Source: Apricaphanius iberus (taxonomy: Eukaryota > Chordata > Actinopteri > Cyprinodontiformes > Aphaniidae). From it: 64,000 nucleotides of DNA. Positions 1 through 11,941 of this stretch are shown here, piece by piece. The DNA lies in assembly GCA_028564705.1 (NCBI GenBank), contig JAPXFQ010000075.1:1426001-1490000 (forward strand). Reading direction: 5' to 3'. A program made the translations under genes and the position numbers. The notes beneath the pieces were generated by a model that saw nothing but the letters and a program-made list of their open reading frames with translations, had not been told where the DNA came from and did no database searches. Within the stretch, counting starts at the first letter, position 1. The number at the start of each line of letters is the position of its first letter.

Positions 1-9
1 AAACACTGA

Positions 10-1128
10 AAAGAAGTCATTTCTGATTGGGACATTCCAGGTACTAAGACCGTTTCCGTCGTCCGTGACAATGCAACGAATATGGTTGCATGCACCAATC
101 AACTGGCCCAAGACCCATTGTGGGGAACTGTACAGGGAGTCCGTTGTGCGGTGCATACACTGCTATTGTTCATTAACAGCGCATTAAAGAAAGACCCCGT
201 GTGTCGCGCTGTTGCTGCTGCAAGGCGCCTTGTTTCACACTTCAAAAAAAAAAAATAGCGCAAAGGCCACCACAGCACTTGCAGAAAAACAAAGAGAACT
301 GAATGTTGCAGAGCATAAACTTGTACAAGATGTTGCCACTCGATGGAATTCTGTCTATCTTATGCTGGAGCGCCCGTTAGAACAAAGGGGTGCGGTTTCA
401 GCTGTGCAGAAGGATTCAACTGTCAGCAAACGGTCCGACCGCGATCTAGAGCTCACAACATCCCAGTGCAGAATGGCAGAGGACACAGTCAATGTTCTCA
501 AGCCAATGATCAAACTGACGGAGCTTTCGTCACAAGATATGAACACATCTCTGTCTGCCAATGTTCCGATGCTTATGAACATAAGGAAACGACACTTGGC
601 GGTACATGAAGGCGCCGGCGCTGTCACTAAGTCCCTCAAGATTACCCTGACCGAGGAGATTGACAGACGATGGGAGCTTAAAGGCCGTCTTTTGGAGAGC
701 AGTATTTATATCAAGGCTGCAATTATTGATTCTTTCACTGATGATGAGCAAAGGAATGAGGCGTATACTGGGGTGGAAAATCTGGCTGAGAGTTTAGCTG
801 CCAGGCCTGTACAGGCGGTAGGTGATGACAGTGAATTTGTAGGAGGAGCGTGATAATGCAGCAGACCCTTCAAGACAAGAAAAAAGAAAAAGACCAAGTG
901 ATGTCGATGCTGTTGTCCAGTGATGAAGAGGAGCAACAGCCAGGGGACAGTGAGATGAAGGCTTATTTAAAGGACACTACCAAACAGCAGTACAGGACCA
1001 CTGGAATGGTGGAAAAAGAACGAGGAGAGATAGCCAAAGCTGTCCATGGCCGCAGAGAGATTCCACAGCATCAGAAAGAATTTTCTCCAAGGCTGGATTT
1101 ATTAAACTTTCGTTGTTTTAATAATTGA
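10..1128 (+). pseudogene. hAT transposase pseudogene (middle and C-terminal part)
   Basis: Translation gives hAT transposase motifs in order: a DWDIPGTKTVSVVRDNATNM-like core segment containing a conserved catalytic-region Asp, then a Cys-His containing segment, then QDVATRWNSVYLMLERPLEQ, the conserved TRWNSTY-type block. The frame is broken: reading frame 1 runs into a 12-A run at 244-255 followed by TAG, and the protein resumes one frame over, with a long ORF at 212-853. A second frame change occurs near 850, and a stop lies at 7-9. The C-terminal dimerisation block expected in intact hAT transposases is not recognisable. Inactive relic. Confidence 0.8.
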
Positions 1129-1189
1129 TTTCGTTTTATTTTATTTACTGATCACTCAGGGTTACCTAATTTAACTGTGGTTTGTGTTT

Positions 1190-1213
1190 TTATATATATA
1201 TATATATATATAT
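1190..1213. repeat. (TA)n microsatellite
   Basis: Uninterrupted TA dinucleotides in the noncoding tail of the hAT element. Confidence 0.95.
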
Positions 1214-1839
1214 GTTCCCCTGCACTTTGGCATTTTGCACACATTTCTTATGCTCCCTGTGACTTGATTCTGACTTTGTTTCGGGGGTTTTTGTTGTTTA
1301 TTTTATTATTAGAAATTTATAATCTGTTCAAATTTAATCCTTTAAATTAATGCCTTTTTGCGTCAATGCTGCGCTGCACTGAAAGCATGCTGGAACAGGC
1401 AATTTTGCCGATTTAATTTAATTTCGCAAAATGTGAAATGCATATCCTAGAGAGGTTGTTTTTTTTAGGTTTATTTTTAGAAATGTTCTTTTATTATTTG
1501 TCTGATGTTCTGTATTTCGACCGCGGCTTTAGAATGTTATGAGAAAACGTTTACAAATGTTTTTCCACCACATTACCCTTTTTATTTAAACCTAAGTAAG
1601 TTCGTCTGTCAGTTGGCAGGCAGTTTTGGACGCTTTATTAAAAGTTGTTGCTGTGTGCAGTGTGTAAAATAAAATAAAAATAGTTTTACCCTCCTGCTGA
1701 CTATAGTGTCGTGCCCCTCCCAACCCATTCACACACACACACATAGGCCTAGATGTTTCGACTATCGGTCGACTATAGAAAGATTCGAAAATTCTGATTC
1801 GACTTTTAAAATTCATAGTCGGGGACAGTCCTAATATAT

Positions 1840-1845
<6 letters not shown>

Positions 1846-1891
<46 letters not shown>
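1846..1891. repeat. (TA)n microsatellite
   Basis: A longer TA tract just outside the right end of the hAT element, preceded by an irregular TATT stretch. The DNA from here to about 2390 is AT-rich with T and A runs and shows no gene. Confidence 0.95.
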
Positions 1892-1894
<3 letters not shown>

Positions 1895-2391
1895 AATGGA
1901 ATTGTGGGGAAAAAACTCAATTCATATGAAATTTTGAGCCGATTATTGTGAAATTATTTTTTTTCATTTTCCTTTTAAAAAAATAATTTAATTAAAACAT
2001 TATTTAATGGTAAACAAAAATAAAAAATAAAGTTTTTATTCCAAAACGTCTTTCACAAAGTCTGATTTTATTTCATAATGGTGTCATTTCCTTTGGCTTA
2101 ATCATTTCATAATTTCCATCATAAAAGCTGAGCTGCCAGTCAGGGTCAGTGGGTGGGACCTGCAAGCTCATTGGCTGGTGTTAACATCGATTTCTTTTTT
2201 CTTCTTTTTTTTTTTAAGTGTCTGAAAGTGTGGTCCTCAGAATTGGTCTCTGAGTACCAAGTATAAACCCAGATTGATTGATTTATTCAAGCAGAGCATT
2301 ACAGCCGTTACTATTTTACTCCACCTGATAAATATGTGTGAAAAATCTTTATGTGGGTTTAATTTCTTGAAGTTATGGACTGATATGGAAA

Positions 2392-2506
2392 AACAGGGGG
2401 ACCGGGAGTCCGCAGGGGCGAGCCCATGGGCTCCGCCGGTAACCGGCTACAGCAGGGCCGGCCCAGTCCAGGACCCGGAGACTCTGGGGACCAGGGATGC
2501 CCTACT
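2392..2506. other. GC-rich patch in map3k11 intron 4, unassigned
   Basis: About 110 bp of strongly GC-rich DNA, with CCGGTAACCGG and GGGCCGGCCC palindromic pieces, stands out from AT-rich surroundings. It lies about 120 bp downstream of exon 4 in the gene's orientation. Short open frames run through it on both strands, but no splice sites consistent with a map3k11 exon are seen and the translations are low-complexity Pro/Gly. It could be a small CpG-containing regulatory element or a repeat fragment. Confidence 0.35.
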
Positions 2507-2540
2507 ATGAAAGATTTCATTGAAATAAACAAAATAGTCA

Positions 2541-3921
<1,381 letters not shown>

Positions 3922-4219
3922 CTAAGAACACACGATGTACCTCCAAGTTAATCAAACTTCTGTGAAATCAAACTGTCCACTTTGGAAGCAACACTGATTG
4001 CCAATCATTTCCACATTCTGTTGTGCTAATGGAATAGACAACAGGTAGAAAGACACCCCCAATAGAGCAGTGGTTCTGCAGGTGGTGACCAAAGACTACT
4101 TCTCATTCCTACGCTTTCTGCTTGATGTTTTGATCATTTCAGAATGCCAGCAGTGTCTACAAGCCACACAAGCGGCTCAGGTAGTGCAGATCATCCAAGA
4201 TGAATAATCAATGTAAGCT

Positions 4220-5069
4220 GTGCCAAGACGGTTAGCTGTGTCCGTCAGCGTAGTGTCCAGAGCATGGAGGCGCTACAAGGAGACAGGCCAGTACATCAGG
4301 AGATGTGGAGGAGGCCGTAGGAGGGTAACAACCCAGCCGCAGGACCGCTACCTCTGCCTTTGTGCAAGGAGGAACAGGAGGAGCGCTGTAAGAGCTGTGC
4401 AGAATGACCTCCATTAGGCCACATATGTGCATGTGTCTGCTCAAATGGTCAGAAACAGACTCCATGAGGGATGTATGTATGATGCTCACAGGTGGGGTTG
4501 TGCTTACAGCCCAACACCGTGCAGGAAATTTGGCATTTGTCAGAGAACACTAAGATTGGCAAATTCGCCAATGGCTCCCGGTACTATTCACTGATAACAC
4601 CAGGTTCACACTGAGCACATGGCAGATGTGACAGAGTCTGGAGACGCCTTGGAGTACGTTCTGCTCCTTGCAAAAATCCTCCAGCATGACTGGTTTGGCA
4701 GTGGGTCAGTAATGGTGTGGGGTGGCATTCCTTTGGGGTGGCACAGCCCTCCATGTGCTCGCCAGAGGTAGCCTGACTGCCATTAGGTACCAAGATGAGA
4801 TCCTGAGACTTTGTGAGAACATATGCTGATGCAGTTTGGTCCTGGAGTCCTCCTAATGTAAGAAAATGCTAGACCTCATGCAGCTGGAATGTCAGCAGTT
4901 CCTGCAAGACAAAGGCATTGATGCTACGGACTTGCCCAGCTGTTCCCCAGACCTGAATCCAATTCAGAACATCTGGGACATCATGTCTCGCTCCGTCCAC
5001 AGACACCACATTGGACCACAGACTCTCCAGGAGACGCTTTATCATCAGGAGTATGCCCAGGTGTTGTAG
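4220..5069 (+). pseudogene. Tc1-like transposase pseudogene
   Basis: Fragments of a DD34E transposase in several frames. [20 protein letters not shown] corresponds to the DNA-binding paired-like region. Around 4520-4760 the remains of LAFAREH..WQIRHW and RFTLST are visible. The region from 4866 is the catalytic C-terminal core, with the Glu replaced by Gln (PIQNIWDIM). Multiple stops and frameshifts are present. Confidence 0.85.
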
Positions 5070-5096
5070 GGAGGTCATACAGGAATATGGAGGCCG

Positions 5097-5098
<2 letters not shown>

Positions 5099-5127
<29 letters not shown>
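5099..5127. repeat. (CA)n microsatellite
   Basis: A CA tract inside the 3' part of the Tc1 element, expanded where related copies have only a short CACACACA run near the transposase stop. Confidence 0.95.
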
Positions 5128-5500
5128 GACTGAGCCTCATATAGACTTGTTATAAGAAAATGACATCCAACTTGGATCAGCCTGCAGTGTGTTTTCCACT
5201 TTAATTTTGAGTGCGACTCCAAATCCGGACCTCCATGGGTTGATTCATTTGCTTCTCATGGATAAGTTTTGTATGATTTTGTTTTCAGCACATTTAATTA
5301 TGTAAAGAACAATGCATTTATTAAAAATATTTAATTCATTCAGATCTGGGATATTATTTTAGAGTTCCCTTTATTGTTTTAAGCAGCGTACTTGTATGAA
5401 TCAGTGAGGTTCACGCTCTCCTTCAGGTTTTCCGGTCTTAACCTTTGTTTTTTTGATCTAAGTGAAGTTCAAATGAAAATCCATAGCACAGCATAGGAAT

Positions 5501-5880
5501 TAGGGATAGACCAATTGATCGGCAGGGCTGATATCGGGGCGATATTTGCATTTTTATGTGTATCGCATCGGCCGAAAGACGGCTGCTGCGTTGGCCAATA
5601 GTTATTTTCCAGCATTATTGCACACGGTGCACTTTATTATGCCGCTTACTTATTTATACTGTTTGCAATAGTGTCATTATTTTATTTATGCTTAAATATT
5701 TACTTTCAGAATTTTAATCATCATTGTTTTTATGATGTAAATTGAGGGAGCAGAATCAGTATCGGCTCCAAATATCGGCTTAAGAAAACCGGCAGCCTGT
5801 GTCGGTCATCTGCTAACGCTGATGAAAAAAAAATAGGTACTGGAATCAGCACAACAAAAATCTATATTAGTCCATCCCTA
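5501..5880. mobile_element. hAT-type MITE (380 bp) with perfect 8-bp target duplication
   Basis: Terminal inverted repeats TAGGGATAGACCAAT and ATTAGTCCATCCCTA bound a noncoding AT-rich core containing CGGC/GATATCGG motifs. The flanking bases ATAGGAAT are duplicated exactly at 5493-5500 and 5881-5888, the 8-bp signature of hAT transposition. It has no coding capacity, so it is non-autonomous. Confidence 0.9.
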
Positions 5881-6470
5881 ATAGGAATTACAGCAGAACT
5901 CAAATTTTGATCCTCATAAGTTCACACAGCTGTTACGCAGCAGAGAAAACTTGACATAAAATGCTTCATTGATTCAAATTCATGTGGAGAACCAAGGGAA
6001 ACCATATTTGATGTAAGTAGGTAGGCAAGTTAGCAAGTTAAAACAGAAACTATTCATAATATCCAGTTTCACCCCTCCTTTACTTGGATACTCCAGAGTA
6101 AAACTCAACTCCCTACTCAAAAACCCAACTAATTAAAACAGAAGTCACCTAATTAGCACACAAATCAGTGTGGGGAAATGCTGGGCATTTGCATAAAGCA
6201 GTGCTAATACTGCAAATTCCCCCAGATGCACTTTGTCCACAGCAAAACATGGTGGAGGAAGCTCTATACTTTAGCAAAGCTTAACACTTTGCCTATATTT
6301 CACAATAAAACATGCTTAAATCACTTTGGAGTTGATTTGATATTTTTATGGTGTACTTTTTCAGCTGTACCTGAATGCATCACGGGCAGCTGTTGGTGAA
6401 CTACCTTCTCATCAATGTCAGAAACTTGCATTTCGTGCTAATCAAGGAGTTTGATCTGATTGGATGCTAC
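5881..6470. other. intronic DNA, nothing recognised
   Basis: AT-rich intronic sequence between the hAT MITE and the SINE. No coding potential beyond chance, and no repeat that I can name. Confidence 0.5.
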
Positions 6471-6472
6471 TT

Positions 6473-6730
6473 GGGGCGACTGTTGCTCAGTGGTAGAGTA
6501 GAGTTGGCTTGCAATCGGAGGGTCGTAGGTTTGATTCCAGCCTCCTCCAGTCACATGTCGATGTGCCACTGGGCAAGGCACTTAACCCCAAAAAACATCG
6601 TCCTACCGAGCCATGTTGGGTGTCAGTGTATGAATGTGAGTGTGAATGGGTGAATGTGGCTTCAATGTAAAGCGCTTTGAGTGGTCAGTATGACTAGAAA
6701 AGCGCTATATAAGTTCAGTCCATTTACCAT
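6473..6730 (+). mobile_element. tRNA-derived SINE, copy 1
   Basis: The head resembles a tRNA gene with an A-box-like CTCAGTGGTAGAGTAG and a B-box-like GGTTTGATTCC. The body then carries CACTGGGCAAGGCACTTAACC and the tail reads AAAGCGCTTTGAGTGG ... AAAAGCGCTATATAAGTTCAGTCC. A diverged second copy with the same order of blocks lies at 55975-56222, which confirms a dispersed family. The tRNA-like head is not a functional tRNA because the anticodon arm and acceptor stem do not form. Confidence 0.85.
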
Positions 6731-7115
6731 TTACTTGTAGCCATGTGGACGTCCGCTAGCTTTTCTCTTGTATCAGTGATGTTTCCATTCATTCTGGTGA
6801 GTCATTCCGTTCAGCGTAGAAGGTGTTATGGACCTTATTACTGTTGAGAGAAGCGTTCACTGAAAGAGTTCTGATTCAGTCCACCTTTCTTTTCCTACTG
6901 TAGCTGCATTAGAAACCATTAACGTGTTTAGTGATAGCTGGGAGACCTTCATGGTTTGTTAGGGTGTCATTTTTTAAAGTTGCGCTGCGCTCTGAGTTCC
7001 ACACATAAACATCCTGCTTGTGTTCAGGTAGAAAACCACTGGATCCATTCGGTACGTAACAAATCAGCAGGTTTGTACCAAAAAAAAAAAAAAAAAATTA
7101 GAATGCATGTAGCAT

Positions 7116-7445
7116 TTCAATTCAATTCACTTTTATTTATACAGCGTCAATTCACAACAAATGTAATCTCAGGGGACTTTACACCAAAAGTCATTTCAAT
7201 GCAATTATACAAACATTCCAGTCAATTAAAAGTTTTCTATGTGAGGAATCCCAGCAGACCGCGTTGAATTATCGACGTGGGGTTGTGGCGGGATCATGCA
7301 GACTCCAACCACAGCAATTCCTCAGCAATCCCTCATACTGAGCAAGCATGTAACGACAGTGGAGAGGAAAAACTCCCCTTTAACAGGAAGAAACCTCCGG
7401 CAGAATCTGGCTCAGTACAAGCGGTCGTTTTGCCCCCGTTTAAAA
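7116..7445 (+). repeat. dispersed teleost repeat R1, copy 1
   Basis: Starts TTCAATTCAATTCACTTTTA, continues through a TTCACAACAAATGTAATCTC block and ends with GAGGAAAAACTCCCCTTTAA and AGGAAGAAACCTCCGGCAGA. The same ordered blocks recur at 32640-32912, and the first part at 52138-52215. It is a high-copy fish repeat that I cannot classify with confidence. Confidence 0.8.
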
Positions 7446-8973
7446 CTGAACACAAGTGCATGCCACACTTTTCCGATTTTAGTTTTCCCTCCACTTCAGT
7501 TATACACTATATTGGGCTTATCAGAGGTTCCCAACACCGACTCGGCTAATAAATAGGACGGAAATACTACAAGTTATTTATTCTTTCTGAGTCTAATCTA
7601 TGCTTTATTTTCGAAAAATGAAGTGATTCTCTCCATTAGATCCGGCTTTCACTCACTCTTGAACCACATCAAGACGCTTTCCTCTGTCATACGATACGTC
7701 ACAGCTGAAAGCAAACCCACAACCTAGCAGAATGATTAAAAACAAAAAAAGAAAGGGTCCAGTGAAAAGACCGAAGATCCACGACTTCCAAGGGGGGAAA
7801 AAAAGAAGCTACGTTTAGCGAACATTACGAGGAGTCTTTCTATATTCTAGATTTATCATGGCTGGGGTTTTTCACACTCCAAGCTCGCTCTGCTTAATAT
7901 GTGGCTACCATATTGAGGCAATGAAACCTTTAAAACTGTCCCAGACTGAACAGTCTTGTTACAGTGATTCAGCATTACAGTGAGTTGTATGTTTTATGCA
8001 CTTTATATATATTTTTTTCACTTTAAAGGCATGTTTAAAGATTAATATGGTAACTACGGGACTGTAATGTAGAAAAAGGATTATAAAAACCTTCATAAAG
8101 TTTGAAGACTCTTGCAAGGCCGCTGTATTTGTCATCACAATACGTTTGTCAATTTAAACTATCACAGAGGATATCAGAGTCTGTGTGTGCTGCTTGATTT
8201 ATATTGAATCATGAATCTGTTAAACTGAAGAAATAACAAGAATATGAAAATGTATGCAGCTTAGAAAACACTACTTTTCTTTATTATGTTGAATGTTTAA
8301 TTAAAAAAATATCTTACACTTTTTTATTTTTTTTTATTAATTTACATTTTAGCTTATTATTTTTCCCTAATTCTTCCCCCTATTATCCTTCTTTTTCTTC
8401 CCAGTTTTATCCACTTCTCACATAAGCTGGAGTCTGTGGAACTTGAGATTTTATGAGTGTCATCCAAACCCTGGCACCATTGCCACCAGCGCATCTAAAG
8501 AAAGACAGCAGGACAAAAAAAGAAAGAAAAAACAAACAAAAAAAGAGTCCTCGGAAAATCCCATTCGGCAACAATTCCAGTGCAACAGGAAAGTCTGTGA
8601 CCCATCTGATACTACGGTTTTAAACAGGAAGCGAAGCTGTACGCAAGTGGGAGGAGACGGCCGAGTGTAACATGACTCCTGCTTAAACAGCTATGGTGCT
8701 CCTTTCTTAAAAAGAGAATCTGGTGAAAGATGGAAAACGAAATACAGAATTCCTTATGAGGAAGCAGCCGACTCACGCTGAGACCTCACCGACTCAGAGT
8801 GAAAAGAGACTGAGGGAAAGTTCTTACAGGGAGAGAAAAAGAACGGAAAAAGACCTCAAATACACAAATTGCATAAGAAAATAATTTTGAACTAACGATT
8901 TACTTTAATAAAGATTTTTATATAGATTAGTTGCATTAATAACGAAGCATTTAAAAGCAAAATGAAATTAAAT
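7446..8973. other. intronic DNA, nothing recognised
   Basis: About 1.5 kb with scattered A-rich and T-rich stretches. No gene, exon or named repeat could be supported. Confidence 0.5.
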
Positions 8974-9311
8974 CAGGGATGCACCGATCCCGGTATCAGG
9001 GCCGATACCGTTCTAATGTACTCGTATCGGTTAAAGTTAACCTATAATTAACCGATAGTTAAAATGTGGATACTGTGCAATAATTTCACTTAAAATGCTT
9101 TTTTTTTTTGCTTGAAATGTTAGTTTTGTGTTAATTTTTGTTAATATTTTATTTTTTATCTAATTCACCATCATCTGTTGTAACAATCAGAGAAAAAAGC
9201 AAAACCTGTCTTCCAATTCATTGTATTTTATGTGTGGTAGGAGTATCAGCGTTGGTACTCTGCGTCAGCAAGTACTCAGATTCAAGTATCGGTATCGTAT
9301 CGGTTTGAAAA
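8974..9311 (+). mobile_element. hAT-type MITE, CGGTATC family, copy 1
   Basis: Left end CAGGGATGCACCGATCCCGG is followed by repeated CGGTATC/CCGATAC motifs, and the far end contains GGTATCGTATCGG. Related copies lie at 16850-17012, 17105-17240, 17470-17800 and 26110-26460. They share the internal block AAAATGTGGA...CTGCAATAATTTC and the TCAATTCATTG..ATTTTATTGTG segment. The right terminal repeat is missing here, so no target duplication is visible. Confidence 0.75.
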
Positions 9312-9429
9312 AAACAATTATTTTAGGTGACATCAGTCTCACATTTATAGGTCTATATCCCCCCTTTGTAAAAGTGCAGCTAAAGTTATGTGTCATATGT
9401 GGTCATTTTCCCAGAAGACGATGAGGATC

Positions 9430-9722
9430 CCTCCATCTGTCTTCAAGGCATGAGACAGATGGGGGGGAGTTGCATAGGTCCACGGCTCAGGTGGGAGAAT
9501 CTGTTGATGCAACTATCAGTCGTGATGTGGAAGTAGCAAGAAGAAAAACCATTGCCGAAATCAAAGAAATGGGAAACTCTGTTGGAAGGTTGTCATGCAG
9601 TGGGAAAACGGTGAGAACGTGTAAAACAGGTGTTCAGCGTTCAGGTCAGATTAGACCAACATTTAGCCATTCTGTTTACGTGCAAAACACAATGTTTGAC
9701 AGACGACTCGCAAGGCAAACCT
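9430..9722 (+). mobile_element. Tc1-like element fragment
   Basis: The stretch from CTCCATCTGTCTTCAAGGCA through GACAGATGGGGGGGAGTTG, CACGGCTCAGGTGGGAGAAT and CTATCAGTCGTG matches part of a teleost Tc1 transposase gene, coding strand plus. It is a short internal relic without ends. The 84-codon open frame through it is not a gene. Confidence 0.55.
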
Positions 9723-10379
9723 AAAACCAGATGGTTGGCACTGGGCAGGTTGGCACCACTCTGAGCTGCGGAAGTCCAAGTAGTGCATTAGGCAATTTTT
9801 TCTTCTTTTTTTTTCAGAAATTAAATCGCAAACAAAAATTCAATTAATCTACAAAATTGATGTTGGCCCAGTCTAATAAGGGATCTCGTGTATCTGCAGG
9901 TTTCTGCAATCCGCTTACGGTTGTGGTGACGACCGGGGTTCCGCTGTGCACTGAATCGCAACAGTCTCTGTCGCAACATCAATGTGTGCAGCATCTACAT
10001 CTCAAAGGAATGCTTGAACGCAGCACATTTCAAGCAACGGACATTCCCCCCAAAAAAAGAAAATTTTGTGCAGCTCCAAAGAGGTTGAACCAAAAACGGT
10101 TGACAACGTTGGTCAAATGGAGATGCCACTCCCTACAAAAAGAACAGGTATGTATCTATTTTACTTCAGTCTGATGGACATGGACTCCTCGCTTGCTCTT
10201 GTGCAACACTGACACAACCTGCTCATGACAAACTGATGCAATGGACACTGGATGAACCACATGCTTACAAAGCGCTGAGAAGTCATGCGAGCTGGAACGC
10301 AAACGGGGATTCTGAGCGCACACGCAACAGGCTTCAGACTAGTGCATTCAGAAGATGAAGCGTGGCGTAGGACTTGGAT

Positions 10380-10680
10380 CACCCACACCGCCAATTAGAC
10401 CTCGCCTGGGCTCTGACTGAGCGCGCGGAGGTCGCCGCCTTTTCGCCGCTTTTCTTTAGTCCTTTAATTAACATCTTCCACACGTTGTGACTGTGCAAAA
10501 GGGCCCACGCTCGCCGGCTCGGCCCGGAGGCGGCCGTCGGTTCCGCTCGGCAAATTTGGAAAACGGGCAGCGGAGGAGCAGATGAGACAGAATACCTGAA
10601 CAAAGATTGGCGTTCATTTTCAGAGCGAGGCTGTCGGCTTTTGCGCTGAGAATGCTGGGAACGCCGGCTCTGGGCCCATT
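10380..10680. promoter_or_regulatory. CpG-rich patch inside map3k11 intron 2
   Basis: About 300 bp dense in CG dinucleotides (GAGCGCGCGGAGGTCGCCGC, TTTTCGCCGC, CGGAGGCGGCCGTCGG) in otherwise CpG-poor intronic DNA. No exon of map3k11 or another gene could be read from it. It could be an intronic enhancer, an alternative or nested promoter, or a recent insertion that has not yet lost its CpGs. The regulatory label is an inference from base composition only. Confidence 0.3.
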
Positions 10681-11117
10681 CTCACATCTTCTGTGTTAGG
10701 TGTTGGAAAGAGGACACGAAAAGCTACACTGAGCAGGCATCTGGGTGAATAAAAAGAAGGGAGAAATATTCTAATGTTGTAGAAATATTCCGAAGAATCT
10801 CCAGCATATCGAGATCCTTTTGTGGGAGATCTTAGAATGTGGAAACGGGGAGGATGAACGGCTCCCTTTCCACACGATCACAATTATAGCAAAAGCGTAT
10901 GAATAGAGCTGCTTTCATCTCAGCCAAAACAAATCTGAGAGTGACTCAGCAACTTAGAAAAAATACAAATCTTTCTTAGTGCCAAGATTAAAACGCTCTG
11001 CTAGCGAGATGCGTCCAGACTTGGGTTCCAAAACGCCACTTAAACAAATCTCAGTCATTATGAGAAACCCTAAAACCATAATCAGGGGATTCCGGTTAAC
11101 GTGTTTAGTTGTGGTTC

Positions 11118-11118
<1 letters not shown>

Positions 11119-11149
<31 letters not shown>
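11119..11149. repeat. (CA)n microsatellite
   Basis: An uninterrupted CA tract of about 15 units. Confidence 0.95.
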
Positions 11150-11152
<3 letters not shown>

Positions 11153-11554
11153 CTATCCCCAGATAAAGGGCTGCCGTCAGGTCTGGTGTGAGGCCTCCTT
11201 CTCTGTCTACACAGGAGACAATGGGACAGTGTGCAGTACACATGTCTCACAACAAAGCACAGAGCAGCTCTTTGAAGGCAACGCCGTCACATGGTCGCGG
11301 CGGCCTTCGCTGCAATCCATCACACTGCCTCGCCTCCTCTTCATCAACAAGTGTCCAATTACAATATCCACCCCCCGTCAAATAACCAACTGAACCAGTC
11401 TCCATGCTTCAGCGACAACTGGAAAGCAGACCATTACACACAGAAACGAGGCAATTACCTCAGCACTTTTGCAAAGACGTGTTCTAGCACATGCTACCAA
11501 CAGATTTTTGCTGAGGTAATGAAACTGGGGCTGTGTTTTGGTAAGAATCAGGTG

Positions 11555-11852
11555 TTAGGATATGTATCACAATACCGGGGGAACGATACGATATATTAAG
11601 ATTTATTGCAAGGCTATACCATAAGACTATATAGTTTGATTCTTAAAACAGAAATGACCTCATTCACACACTCTAGTCTAGTTTCATGCACATCCAGTTT
11701 TATTACTAGATGTAGTTGATCCACTGAAATGAACCAACCAGCGGTCAGACTGTCATCATACATGGTTCCATTCAAATTCTAAAAATAATGTGACATGAAA
11801 TATCACAAAATACTGGTGTATCGATTTTTCCTTACATCCCTAATTGAAACCC
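11555..11852. mobile_element. hAT-type MITE, TAGGGATGTAA family, decayed copy
   Basis: The block CACAATACCGGGGGAACGAT..GATATATT lies on the left, and the right end reads GGTGTATCGATTTTTCCTTACATCCCTAA. This matches the ends and core motifs of the copies at 19802-20087 and 20478-20830. The left terminal repeat is eroded. Confidence 0.6.
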
Positions 11853-11941
11853 TTTGAGCATGTTTCACGTTTTGTCAAATTACAACCAAAAACTGGGAAA
11901 AACTATAATGCAGATTTATGCAATAGGCAATGACCTGTATA

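Larger units (their letters stand above)
1..1833 (+). mobile_element. hAT DNA transposon, left part cut by window edge
   Basis: A decayed hAT-superfamily element of the ZBED/Ac type. Its transposase remnant occupies about 10-1128 and is followed by an AT-rich noncoding tail. The right end at about 1745-1833 carries a short palindromic TCGAC-rich stretch and finishes in GGGGACAGTCCTA. Read from the other strand this is TAGGACTGTCCCC, a plausible hAT terminal repeat start. The left terminus lies outside the window, so no 8-bp target duplication can be tested. The (TA)n tract directly after 1833 could mark an insertion into AT-rich DNA. Confidence 0.7.
9723..11549. other. intronic DNA with CpG-rich patch
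   Basis: Mostly unassigned intronic sequence. It contains a GC- and CpG-rich patch (10380-10680, listed separately) and a CA microsatellite (11119-11149). Confidence 0.5.

Noticed and set aside
6473..6545. Possible tRNA gene
   Set aside because: Box A and B are present but the stems do not pair, and the body continues into a SINE repeated at 55975.
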